Shown here piece by piece: positions 43,801 through 50,800 of a DNA stretch of 64,000 bases. Position 1 is the stretch's first letter; each line of letters opens with the position of its first letter. A program made the position numbers and the translations under genes. Below the pieces are notes generated by a model that worked only from the letters and a program-made list of their open reading frames with translations, was not told where the DNA came from and ran no database searches. The DNA is taken from assembly GCF_041381155.1 (NCBI RefSeq), contig NC_091142.1:8551340-8615339 (forward strand). Direction: 5' to 3'. The stretch is from Argopecten irradians (lineage: Eukaryota > Mollusca > Bivalvia > Pectinida > Pectinidae).

Positions 43801-44287
43801 AGAGGTTAAGATATCTGGACATATTGCCACCAACCCTCCACTTCTGGGTCGCGAGTTTAAATCCCAAGTGGCCCTGAAACAGTTGCCAGGTACTAACCAC
43901 TGGTCGGTGATTGACTCCGGGTACTCTGGATTTCATCCACCAACAAACCTGGCACGTCCTTACATGACACAATAAAACCAAATCTGGAGCACATGACGTT
44001 ATTTATAAAGATCTATGATATTGGGCTGTTTTGTTTAATTTGCTTACCTCCACGTCGTCGTCATCTCCTAACGACTGTGAGATGTTCGGTGTAGTGTCAC
44101 TCGTCCAGTGCAGTTTCCGAAGTACTGAGCCTGATGCAGGTCGCCTAGGGAAATATCGCACAACTTGAGGAGTAGAAAATGTCTCCTGGTAAAAATAATA
44201 GACCAGAAAAACGCCAGACAGAATTAAAAGTCCGATAAACTTTCTGCCTCCCCGATCAGTGTCCAGTTTACATGGCCTGGAGTCCAT
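28629..44287 (-). CDS. SLC8B1: mitochondrial sodium/lithium/calcium exchanger NCLX, 618 aa, 16 coding exons
   Basis: NCLX exchanges Ca2+ for Na+ or Li+ across the inner mitochondrial membrane. I traced 16 coding exons (1857 nt with stop), each with GT-AG borders and matching phases. Diagnostic segments are the Cys pattern 'CREVLNKKADERCDF' with 'YCDF' (exon 2), the alpha-1 repeat 'GVTFLAFGNGAPDIFSA' (exon 5), 'PFQAMQRPFLRDVIFY' (exon 6), 'NPIDIEKW' (exon 9), 'TVPVVDKEEDKHKWNR' (exon 10), the alpha-2 repeat 'LGLTLLAWGNSIGD' (exons 13-14) and 'ARQGYPRMGISACFGGPLFN' (exons 14-15). They align by eye with human NCLX (584 aa), including the Asn/Asp residues of both ion-binding repeats. The N-terminus has one hydrophobic segment (about residues 17-33). 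Introns hold many MITEs, two SINEs and arrays derived from its own splice junctions. Confidence 0.95.
28860..29040. other. intron 15 start, no feature
   Basis: Plain intron sequence between exon 16 and the 27-bp array. Confidence 0.5.
29040..29480 (-). repeat. 27-bp minisatellite resembling the exon 15 donor junction
   Basis: About 15 units. Read on the gene strand, each contains ggtgacaactatcag then gtaggttaccat. The true end of exon 15 is ggtgctgactatcag|gtaggttatat. Unit ends lose precision beyond about 29,040 and 29,450. In frame the unit reads 'NYQVGYHGD'. Confidence 0.9.
29540..29705 (-). pseudogene. partial duplicate of SLC8B1 exon 16 and its 3' flank
   Basis: It matches 28,545-28,706 in the same orientation at roughly 85-90% by eye: 'tgataaacttaat.agaggcacatatg', 'tctatattttcacatcaata', 'agtctcggctaaa', 'caaccagaaatatg', 'tagagcactataa'. 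It covers only the last ~75 coding nt plus 3' UTR and has an extra A in the 'ctaaaa' run that shifts the frame. It lies in intron 15 between exon 15 and the 27-bp array, so array and exon copy probably arose in connected events. Confidence 0.85.
29805..29869 (-). CDS. SLC8B1: SLC8B1 exon 15
   Basis: Acceptor aatcaccag|AT and donor CTATCAG|gtaggt. It encodes 'NLLLGIGIPFTVATIKNGAD' then 'YQ'. Confidence 0.9.
29927..30180. mobile_element. MITE with 'taaggccaaaaaaa' inverted ends
   Basis: The left end 'taaggccaaaaaaataatat' then 'gtctgtttt' and the right end 'aaacagacat' then a T-run then 'ggccta' are inverted repeats, with an inner 'taggtcgggagg' / 'gtcagtcggtaaaccc' area. It lies in SLC8B1 intron 14. 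Confidence 0.8.
30345..30425 (-). CDS. SLC8B1: SLC8B1 exon 14
   Basis: Acceptor gttaacag|AT and donor TTCA|gtatcc. It encodes 'DLIADTVMARQGYPRMGISA' and 'CFGGPLF'; the leading D completes alpha-2 'GNSIGD'. Confidence 0.92.
30595..30690 (-). repeat. three exact 32-bp tandem units spanning the exon 13 donor
   Basis: Units are 30,659-30,690 (true junction: the last 15 nt of exon 13 plus 17 nt of intron), 30,627-30,658 and 30,595-30,626. All are exactly 32 bp. In the two downstream copies the donor ggtaagt has become ggcgagt and gctgagt, so they are dead as donors. Confidence 0.92.
30676..30751 (-). CDS. SLC8B1: SLC8B1 exon 13
   Basis: Acceptor gatttcag|ACT and donor TTGGTG|gtaagt. It encodes 'TFGIVLNISNAILGLTLLAW' then 'GNSIG', the core of the alpha-2 repeat. 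Confidence 0.93.
30766..31672. repeat. 'gatgtatttat' satellite, nearly C-free on the plus strand
   Basis: About 900 bp of irregular tandem 'tatgatgtat' / 'gatgtattta' units lie in SLC8B1 intron 12, starting about 15 bp upstream of the exon 13 acceptor. The plus strand has almost no cytosine, so the transcribed pre-mRNA strand has almost no G. Confidence 0.9.
32153..32230 (-). CDS. SLC8B1: SLC8B1 exon 12
   Basis: Acceptor ttgtttag|GCA and donor CTTCAG|gtaaag. It encodes 'AFAYLGFLVACIWIYSVANE' then 'IVNILQ', a membrane helix. Confidence 0.92.
32275..32452. mobile_element. long-hairpin MITE 'gttaaggaattcctta', copy 1
   Basis: The left half ('ccagttttaccatcattcct', 'taggaattccttaac', 'atttcccatagtaaagtatt') and the right half ('aatgctttcccatgggaaat', 'gttaaggaattcctta', 'ggaatgttagtgaaactagg') are inverted copies over about 70 bp. 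A relative lies at 54,480-54,737. Confidence 0.85.
32793..32914 (-). CDS. SLC8B1: SLC8B1 exon 11
   Basis: Acceptor ggttgtag|TT and donor CACCCA|gtacgt. It encodes 'VGLDTIGGTFPVWALALIIG' and 'AALSALVFFTSKDDEQPKYH' then P. Confidence 0.9.
33214..33346 (-). CDS. SLC8B1: SLC8B1 exon 10
   Basis: Acceptor ctattacag|GCC (AG at 33,347-33,348) and donor CCAAGG|gtaggt. It encodes 'APIMFLLIITVPVVDKEEDK' and 'HKWNRYLNSLQCFTGLVFSS' then 'LATK'. Its acceptor is the first unit of a 27-bp array. Confidence 0.92.
33332..34735 (-). repeat. 27-bp minisatellite made of the SLC8B1 exon 10 acceptor junction
   Basis: About 50 units. On the gene strand the unit is gccctgatcatgttt (the start of exon 10, which reads GCCCCGATCATGTTT) plus gttctattacag (the intron end). 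Units nearest the exon are almost identical and in frame, reading 'ALIMFVLLQ' straight into 'APIMFLLI'. Farther units (33.75-34.7 kb) show a three-unit, 81-bp higher-order pattern (aacataattgggg / tgcatgatcgagg / aacaatatctggg types). Four of six reading frames stay open for 600 bp or more. Confidence 0.95.
34793..34950 (-). CDS. SLC8B1: SLC8B1 exon 9
   Basis: Acceptor tttttcag|AG and donor TTTAAG|gtaagt. It encodes the cytosolic-loop segment 'ERDPLLDDRINRSTEEEPTE' to 'EFLAAINPIDIEKWPDMK' and 'VYEVFK'. Confidence 0.9.
34925..35022 (-). repeat. two-copy duplication of the exon 9 acceptor region
   Basis: 'gtcaaggagaggatcacgct' (exon 9 start, 34,931-34,950) plus 'ctgaaaa' resembles 'atcaaggacaggataacgct' plus 'ttttaaa' at about 34,992-35,018. 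The copy has no AG acceptor in the matching place. It is diverged, so this is less certain than the other junction repeats. Confidence 0.6.
35488..36480. mobile_element. DNA transposon-like element with 'ttaaagggacaat' ends, long copy
   Basis: The left end 'ttaaagggacaatgcaatga' and the right end 'gactgaattgtcctttcaa' are inverted. It shares long blocks with 52,765-53,346 ('aagaaatattgacaaattcc', 'tcgttgatcaatacaattaa', 'acataaccactgaggagtt', 'cagtagttctagacaaaaat') but has ~370 bp extra (about 35,705-36,090), including a hairpin cgtacccggcc / ggccgggtacg. No transposase is present. It lies in SLC8B1 intron 8. Confidence 0.8.
36637..36714 (-). CDS. SLC8B1: SLC8B1 exon 8
   Basis: Acceptor gtatttcag|TA and donor AATCTG|gtaagt. 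It encodes the acidic loop 'KDGEVTVREENDDSYETLPG' then 'SNQKS', poorly conserved as expected for the central loop. Confidence 0.85.
37100..37240. repeat. ~70-bp tandem duplication in SLC8B1 intron 7
   Basis: 'ttacggtaattgattatctt' then 'gtattttcctgatacatt' recurs at 37,172 with few changes. Confidence 0.85.
37485..37575. mobile_element. 91-bp MITE 'ttaacttattcacccctg', copy 1
   Basis: Inverted ends are ttaacttattcacccct and aggggtgaatgagttaa. Relatives are at 50,702-50,790 and 56,339-56,453. Confidence 0.85.
37605..37688 (-). CDS. SLC8B1: SLC8B1 exon 7
   Basis: Acceptor ctattgtag|GC and donor GTTCCCT|gtaagt. It encodes 'GFILMYAGYVVVVVFGRYIY' then 'QKYKSFVP', a membrane helix. Confidence 0.92.
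37805..37977 (-). mobile_element. tRNA-derived SINE (Glu-TTC-like head)
   Basis: On the minus strand the head runs from 37,977: A-box 'gtggtgtagtggttaagccg', a loop with TTC in the anticodon position (ctttcac), and B box 'ggggttcgatcccc' at about 37,911-37,926. It is followed by a body with 'gggttttctccgggcactcc' and 'agtttcctcccaca'. The body motif is shared with the SINE at 43,784. It lies in SLC8B1 intron 6, on the same strand as the gene. Confidence 0.85.
38818..39008. mobile_element. MITE 'tattcgacccaataagcgccc', copy 1
   Basis: The left end tattcgacccaataagcgcc and the right end gggcgcttattgggttgaata are inverted over about 20 bp. A left-half relative is at 41,096-41,165. Confidence 0.85.
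39094..39261 (-). CDS. SLC8B1: SLC8B1 exon 6
   Basis: Acceptor catgtag|GA and donor CTATAG|gtgatg. It encodes 'GAGVFVTTIVAGSIAVICPF' and 'QAMQRPFLRDVIFYLAAAFW' and onward, matching NCLX helices after alpha-1. Confidence 0.93.
39360..39540. mobile_element. MITE family 'tgcatattacagagtta', copy 2
   Basis: The left arm 'gagttagctcccttgtgag' and the right arm 'gggcagataactctgtaata' then 'tgcaaatacagaata' define it. It lies in SLC8B1 intron 5. Confidence 0.8.
39946..40057 (-). CDS. SLC8B1: SLC8B1 exon 5
   Basis: Acceptor acaaag|GGT and donor TTGTTTG|gtaggt. It encodes the alpha-1 repeat 'GVTFLAFGNGAPDIFSA' and 'GDAGLAIGALF'. Confidence 0.93.
40309..40366 (-). CDS. SLC8B1: SLC8B1 exon 4
   Basis: Acceptor tgtttcag|T and donor GTTGCT|gtatcc. 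It encodes 'FCPALSVISETMHLSHNVA', matching NCLX just before alpha-1. Confidence 0.9.
40442..40893. mobile_element. MITE with 'taccgtatattccctattaa' inverted ends
   Basis: The left end 'taccgtatattccctattaa' then gagagcctc and the right end 'cactcttattagtgaaaa' then tacggta are inverted. Inner 'tgcccccc' / 'gcgcctcc' areas also pair loosely. It lies in SLC8B1 intron 3. Confidence 0.75.
41096..41165. mobile_element. partial copy of the 'tattcgacccaata' MITE
   Basis: It begins 'tattcgacccaataaact' and has 'ggggcgctta' within 60 bp, so it is an internally shortened relative of 38,818-39,008. Confidence 0.6.
41377..41429 (-). CDS. SLC8B1: SLC8B1 exon 3
   Basis: Acceptor aatttcag|TTT and donor GATTT|gtaagt. 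It encodes 'FLWWIFLFIGLAVTADD', the first exchanger-core helix. Confidence 0.9.
41562..41728. mobile_element. MITE family 'tgcatattacagagtta', copy 3
   Basis: The left end 'tgcatattacagagttatct' and the right end 'cagataactatgtaatatgc' are inverted, with inner 'gggtaggtat' / 'atatctacacgc'. Confidence 0.85.
41744..41951. mobile_element. MITE 'actttcttttgcgtgcaattta', copy 2
   Basis: Inverted ends 'aactttcttttgcgtg' and 'gtcgcgaaagaaagt'. Copy 1 is at 18,660. Confidence 0.8.
41978..42136 (-). CDS. SLC8B1: SLC8B1 exon 2
   Basis: Acceptor cctgtttcag|TGT and donor ATTCTG|gtgagt. It encodes 'CREVLNKKADERCDFVKQTD' and 'DCQIDEGFLDYTQFVYCDFG' and onward. The four-Cys pattern is diagnostic for NCLX. 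Confidence 0.94.
42460..42990. repeat. ~49-bp tandem repeat in SLC8B1 intron 1
   Basis: Repeats of 'ttgttagtccaatagtcttt' then 'aggtccaaagaccaataagt' are clearest at 42,660-42,900 and dissolve into 'ggtccaat' pieces at both ends. Confidence 0.85.
42991..43783. other. intron 1 interior, no feature seen
   Basis: AT-rich intron sequence; no exon or repeat is supported. Confidence 0.5.
43784..43990 (+). mobile_element. tRNA-derived SINE (Leu/Ser-type head), with A-rich tail
   Basis: A-box 'ggtggccgagaggttaag' of the type II tRNA kind and B box 'gcgagtttaaatccc' at about 43,852-43,866. Then a body with 'gggtactctggatttcatcc' and 'acgtccttacatgacac', and tail 'aataaaacc'. It is antisense to SLC8B1. 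Confidence 0.85.
44048..44287 (-). CDS. SLC8B1: SLC8B1 exon 1 (coding part)
   Basis: ATG at 44,285-44,287 in context gataaaATGG; donor GTGGAG|gtaagc. It encodes 80 residues with a basic start, the hydrophobic segment 'FIGLLILSGVFLVYYFY' and an acidic end, 'GDDDDVE'. The N-terminus is not conserved with vertebrates, so start choice rests on the single ATG before the hydrophobic stretch. Confidence 0.8.
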
Positions 44288-45552
44288 TTTATCTCAGTGA
44301 TCCCTGCAGCCCATGGACGATTTGACAGCTCGGTGTGTATTGTGGTTTCAATGTGGGTCATCTTATCATAACAATCTATTGTAAATACTAGGACACACAT
44401 GATAACATTATATCAATATATCAATCGCATAGTCGCTCTCTGGACCCAGGTGCTGTTCGGATAAGTCGCTGCGTATCAGATTGTCGCCGATATCGATGCT
44501 TCTTTCGTTTTCAGCATATTTTACACTGTCAACTTAGAGTTGTCCCCCTTTTAACATATCCGTCGATTTCGTGTTTAGGGGTCCGAACAAGGGTAATTTA
44601 TAAGTATTATCATAATTAAAATAAGTGCTTTGTATGTATCATTTTTGATAGAAACAACAATATTAATGGTGACCAGGTTTTCTTAGCTATATTCGTGTCT
44701 ATTTGTAAGTTACAACAATGACTCCGATCTCATCCGTCGAAATGAAGTAAGAATTCCGGAATCCGTTTTGTTGTTTAGAAATCCAATATGGCTGCGCCCA
44801 TATGAAAAAGTAATTAACATGTTGTATGACTGTTAGGAACATGCTCTACGATACTGAAACATCATTACAATAATTTGGCACCACATATATATTGTAAGTT
44901 TCAATCACAAATATTCCAATCTAATTAATTCATCCTATTTCAGTGGGTTACATTGCTCATCCTTGATATTCCAGGGTTGTTATAACTGCTATAAGCTTAG
45001 ACTCTGTGAATAATTAAAAGGCCTAAAGACCTGATATTGGGTCTGTGACATGCTTGGATGAAGGGCTACCAAGTTTGTTCAAATGAATAACCTTGATCTT
45101 CAATCAAGGTCACAGGGGTCAAATAGGCTAAAATCTTAAACAACTATATGTTGTATTGTACTAATAGTCAGATGACCATTTAGGCCCATGGGCCTCTTGT
45201 TGTATCAAAATAGGGTGATTAAATTCTGGTACATTTAAATTTCGTGTTTCCCTATGCCATGTAAATTTTGATGCATAACTTGATTTGATCAAAGGATTCC
45301 AAAAAAAGCACATACCTGAAATGTATGTTTATGTGATCAAGTTATTAGCCAGAGAGTTAGTGTTTACACACCTGAAATACATGGCATGTAAATATACTGA
45401 TGGCTATATATAAACAAATAAATTCATAGCCAAATATTGCTGTGGTAAATCTTGGCGCTTTCATGCCAAACGCCAAAAAAGCCAAAAGATCCCAATTTAC
45501 GTTATGCCTATGTTATCTTTGTTGATAGAAACATTTTATTAATTTTTTTTCA
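44288..45552. promoter_or_regulatory. divergent promoter region between SLC8B1 and the FASTKD gene
   Basis: The two genes are transcribed away from this ~1.3-kb region. A YY1-like site (ccaatatggctgc, about 44,783-44,795) lies roughly in the middle. A dispersed molluscan repeat occupies 44,985-45,200 ('aagtttgttcaaatgaata', 'caatcaaggtcacagggg', 'ggcccatgggcctcttg'). An intron probably ends at tttttttcag (45,552). No promoter motif is proven. Confidence 0.45.
44985..45200. repeat. dispersed molluscan-type repeat, copy 1
   Basis: It shares 'ccaagtttgttcaaatgaat', 'ttcaaggtcacagg.gtcaaa', 'taggctaaaatctt' and 'taaagacctgat' with 51,790-51,990. It ends 'gggcctcttg'. Confidence 0.7.
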
Positions 45553-45678
45553 GATCAACAGCTATGAATAGGACAGTCAGGATGGACAGGCAATTTGAGA
45601 TGTGATTGTTGACATTTCTAAGAGACGAAGAACAAATCGAGAAACTTTATAGTTTGACATACCCATTAAAGTGTTGTC

Positions 45679-47806
45679 ATGCAGAATTTATCAAAATTGA
45701 GACAACTGACGAAGATCTGGACGCAAAGTTCACTTCCTCGCATACAATCAGTAGGGAGATGTTTAGATACAAAGCAAGCTGTGTATTACAGTGTGTCACA
45801 GGACAACACTCGAGCGAGTCTCGCAGAAACTGTATATCAACACCAGATCAGGGAACACCCCTGGCTTTATCCATATTCAAGAACTGTTGCATTCTCAAAA
45901 CAACAACATTTTGATATATTGGAAAAAATTGAACCCTGCAAGGAGAGTTTGCCTGACTTAGAATGTTTGGTTGAACACACAAAAGATTCTTTATGGCACT
46001 TGACAACAGATGAGGTGACTTCAGCCTTCCTGGATTTCACTCACATCGGCCTAACAAAATCACATCCTCTTATGACCAAGCTTTTTCTTAAGATACAGAG
46101 CGAATGGAAATCACTAGATTTTATTTCACTTGGACAATATTTATCTACGATAGTGAGCTACAATTGCAGCCACATTTTGATTGCAAATGAAATTCTTCCT
46201 CAACTTCGATACATTCTCAAGAATGACCTCGTGAAATTTGATGGAGATCCACAGCAGTTTATCCAAACACTGAGTCAGTTCACCCGCCAGGGTCTGTTAC
46301 AGCAGCTAGACGATGATGACTTAAATTATTTGTTGTCTCAAATATCCTCCGTCTGCTTTGAACAGGCAGCCATTATTGAGAATGACCTGGATCTGGTTAG
46401 GCCGTTGTTTGAGGTCCTGTCTCCATTAACACTAGGTGATGATCGACTGACCTTCATTGAATTCAAGGTCAAGGTCACATGCGAGAAGATTTTGAAACAA
46501 ATAACAGACATAATGTTAAAAAACATGGATCAATTGACTGTTCATCAGCTCTGTGCTATCATGGCTATGTCTGATGAAGAGCAAATGGAGATTTTGGCAA
46601 AATCATTTTTGGAAAGCATTCAATCTCGGACGGAACGTGTGTTAATGGAAACATCAAGCCTTTCATCATATGAAATCTTGGAGCTTCAGCAACTTGCTAA
46701 CCTTTCATGGATGAAACTTTCTAAAGAAAGTAGAGACCGTCTCCTAAACTTAACATTGGAATATTTAAAGGACAATAAAAAAGAAGAGTCAGTTCCTGTG
46801 GAAATGATTCTCTTCTTGAAACATTCAAATGCCTTATCGGATCTGCTTCTTGATAGCAAGTTTGTTTTAGCAAAGCAAGCTTTGAGACGGTCTGTTCTTG
46901 ATTTAGATATATTGCAAGATGTTAACTTAGATGTCTTTCAAGAAATATACGACATTGTATCTATGAGTATATTGCCAACTGATTCTAGAAGGAGCTTTTT
47001 ACACAAATGCAAATCAGAATTGTTGACAAACTCTTTCTTGTCTTCATCTGATAAATTGAGGCGTCTGCTAATTTTGGTTTTAGAAAAGGATATTAATCAA
47101 AACATCATACAGAAATTTATGAATGAAAAAATGATTAAACACAGCAGCCTCCATGATGTTAAGAAACTGATGGATTTTGCAACTCTTGGACTATTTGATA
47201 GATATCACTACAATTTTGTGAATAGCTTAAGTAATCTACTCTGCGCGGAAGGAAGGAAACAGTTACAGGCACAAAAAGACATGCGCCAGATTTTTCTCAT
47301 AGGCTCCGGTAACAGACATTCTAATACGTCTATAAAACTACATGGAATGCCAAGCTATCGACTGCAAAAACAGTTCCAAAATTTAAACAATCCAACTGGA
47401 GCTTTTGATAAAGATATTCTGAATACTTTGACGTTTTTGTGTCAGAGAGATCTGGACATTGAGGAGTTTGAGGTAGCATGTCTGATGGTTCGTCTGCTGC
47501 CGTGCACGGCTCTCCCACTCCTGTACCATGGGCTTCTGAATCGGGCCATTAGCAACCACACCAAAATGGCAGCACATCACTTCAGAGATGTTCTTCAGAT
47601 CCTTGTGAGGGTTGGGCGAGTCACTCCAAACACAGATATGTTTATTCAGACAACGTTAGACTTCCTCCACCGAGAGTCAGTCGACACCATAGATCCGTCA
47701 GTGTTGTTGGAGATTCTCAGCTGCCTGTCGCAGTTTAAGATGTATCCTCGCAGTATCCTCACCAAAGTGTTCGAGCCGTCTTTCCAACTCACAAAGAACA
47801 CACAAG
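45679..47806 (+). CDS. FASTKD gene exon with start codon
   Basis: 709 codons plus one base; donor CACAAG|gtattg. If the intron were retained, translation would add about ten residues and stop at 47,833-47,835. The exon's own acceptor is probably at 45,552 in the 5' UTR. Confidence 0.9.
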
Positions 47807-50800
47807 GTATTGCAAAGTACAGGGACCTAATATAGGATACTTATCAAAAAACTCAAACAAAGTAATCATACCGATGAATCAAAGAATGGCAGTGTGAAAG
47901 ATGTGCATGGAAGATAACTATATTAATATTTCATGTTTATGTAATTGATATAAAATAGATATATTGTTTGACAAAAAAAAAGAAAAATTATAAAAAAAAA
48001 AAAAAAAAAAAATTACTTAATTTTGCTTTTGGTGAATGCAAAATCAGTACTTCATTCCATGTAGGGAAAAATGCCATGGATTTGTTGGGGAAGCAATTAT
48101 TCATTTTTAATATTTTCATCTTGAAGTAAAATAAGAAGCTCAAATTTTTCAATGATGGTGTTAAGTAAGTAACTTTTGTAACTGAAGAAAAATATTAATT
48201 CGTCTGGTACTGTTTTTGATAGAGAAAAAAATACCATTCATGATCAATGGAGCATCTTAAACATGTATCTATAATGTACCAGAACCCAGGTGACAGTTCA
48301 AGCCCCTCTTGTTACAGATTTGTCGTACAATCAGTATGTGAAGCTGATGAGAAATGCTGCCAGGCTAAACCGAGCGGTGTGCCTCAAGTATCCAGAGTAT
48401 GGTGTGGTCAGTCATCCGGAACCAGTGGAATCGTACTTACAGCAACCAGGTAAAAAAAGGTCTGATGGACCTACTTAAACTGTTTAACAAAAGGTCCAAT
48501 AGGCCTACACAGCCATGTCAGTATTTCTTGCTTCAATTTTTGCCCTTAAATGATTTCTCATTAACAAAATTACTTATTTTTATGTATGATTTATATAAAG
48601 TAAACTTTAACAATGTATGATTATTATGAAAGTTCACATTTTTGTATGATTAAATTTAAGTTAGTTATAATAATTTTAACTATGAATGTACATGTACATG
48701 TATTATGATAACTAAAGTTTTACAATGATTATATAATATAATAATAACTATGTTTTCTAATTATTATATTTTCCTATTGTAAAAGTTGCTTTAATTTTTG
48801 TGTCGCCTGCTACGCAAAGGCGAAACTTAGGTATCACTATGTCGTCGGGGGGTCCGGGAAACGGTTTCCGTGCGATAATTTGAAGTATTTATTGTCCGAT
48901 TTCAACCAAATTTGGTATATATAGCTTTATATCAATGTGATCTCGGATGAGTTTGATAATGGTCAAAATCCTTCAATATTTGCAAGAGTTACAGGACATT
49001 AAAATCATCGAAACAGAAAAACCCATGGTTTCCGCTCGATAACTTAAATATTTATTGTCCAATTTCAACCAAATTTTGTAAAATGTTTGATATCAATGAG
49101 ATCTCGGATAAGTATAATAATGGTCAAAATCCGTCTATAATTGTAAGAGTTACGGGACTTTAAAATTGTCAAAACTAATAAATCCATGGTTTCCACTCGA
49201 TGACTTTAGTATTTATTGTCCGATTTCAACCAAATTTGGTATAATGAGATCTTAGATGGGTTCGATACTTTTCAAAATCCATCAATATTTGCAAGAGTTA
49301 TGGGACTTGATTACTTCAGCTAAATTACTGTGAAATCATTCATTTTCGTGGGGGTTTAATTTTCGTGGATTTCGTTTTTTGACCAAAATCAACGAATTTA
49401 CATCCCCACGAAAATATATAGTTGGAAAATATTGTTCAAACAAAGATAGTTTTCAGAATTTCATAGACTGCATCTACATGTACCAACAAATAATTGATTG
49501 AGTATATCATGACTCTATTAATGTGACATGATAATTGTTTGTTTGGACACATCTGCAAAAACACTGGCTACCGACTCTAGATTGTGATTGTAACTGTGTT
49601 GTGTGGTAGAGCTTAGTTCCGCTTGAGCGATCAAACAGTACAAGTGACAGTGTCGACTGTGTGTTTTAACGGTAATGTCTAAGGTCTTCTCCACGAATTT
49701 AAGTGCCAACGAAATTGTAAAAATTTTAGAATCCACGAAAATTGAGCCCAACGAAAATAAATGATTTCACAGTATTAACAATATTTTCAACTGTAAATAA
49801 CTATTTTTTGTGATGCTGTGCAGGCGACACATCCACTTCTGTAGAATTCTTGTATTAAAACTGTTTCAAACTTTTCAGTTTCTAAATCAGCTGTGGATTC
49901 TGACCAGCACCTGGTATTTATCTACCTGTATAAACAATGTCTACGGGATACTCTGGCCAAGGAGTTTGGAGGGACAGATTTTATATACCTCAATCACATC
50001 ACGCCTAAAGGTCTCCACACAGGTAAATTATGAAGTTTAGTAAGATAAAATTTCATATTATCTCAATCACCAAATCTGTATTTGCATTTTACAGAGTTAT
50101 GTGCCCTTGTAGGTAGGTAATGATCACGATGTCATGTTTGTGAGTGTAGTGAAAATGACTCAAAATCATTCACAAAATGATGATGTCGCAATGAATGCCT
50201 ACATGTACCTTCAAGGGACGCCACTCTGCAAATGCAAAGACAGAATAGTTGTTCTCTGGATATTAAACCATATTAAGCAGTTTCAGGTACTTTCTATATA
50301 TAAAGTGACACATCTTATCAAATTTTATCTTAGACTGATAGTAGCCGTCAGCCAATCCACATCAGTGTTACGGGCTTTCATATTTAGGATAGTTTTCTAT
50401 GTAATAAACTTTGAACAATATTTTTAACTGAAAGTAAATGTATACAGTAAGAACATGTTTATAACAAACACACTTACAAGAAATTTGTGGTTATAAGAAC
50501 AACCAAAGTGATTTTGTTGGTCCCCAGCAGTTCGTTATTTCCATATTTCACTGTTTTTCATTGTCTCTTGTTATGATGCCTCTTTTTAAATCTGTGTTTT
50601 TTTGCTGGGAACAGATGTGGCTGTGTATTTTGATGAAAACCTTGATGTTATGGAACATTCACCTGTAAACGGAAATCACTACAAAAAGTAAGTCTGATAC
50701 ATAACTCATTCACCCCTGAAATTTCATAATGGACTGGTCTGGTCTTTCATTTAGAAGAGTCTAAATGTAACTTTAGGGGTAATTAAGTTATTGCTCATGT

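Noticed and set aside
45606-45914. 102-codon open frame starting before the FASTKD ATG
   Set aside because: It is in a different frame from the long conserved FASTKD exon and has no recognisable domain; most of it is a shadow.
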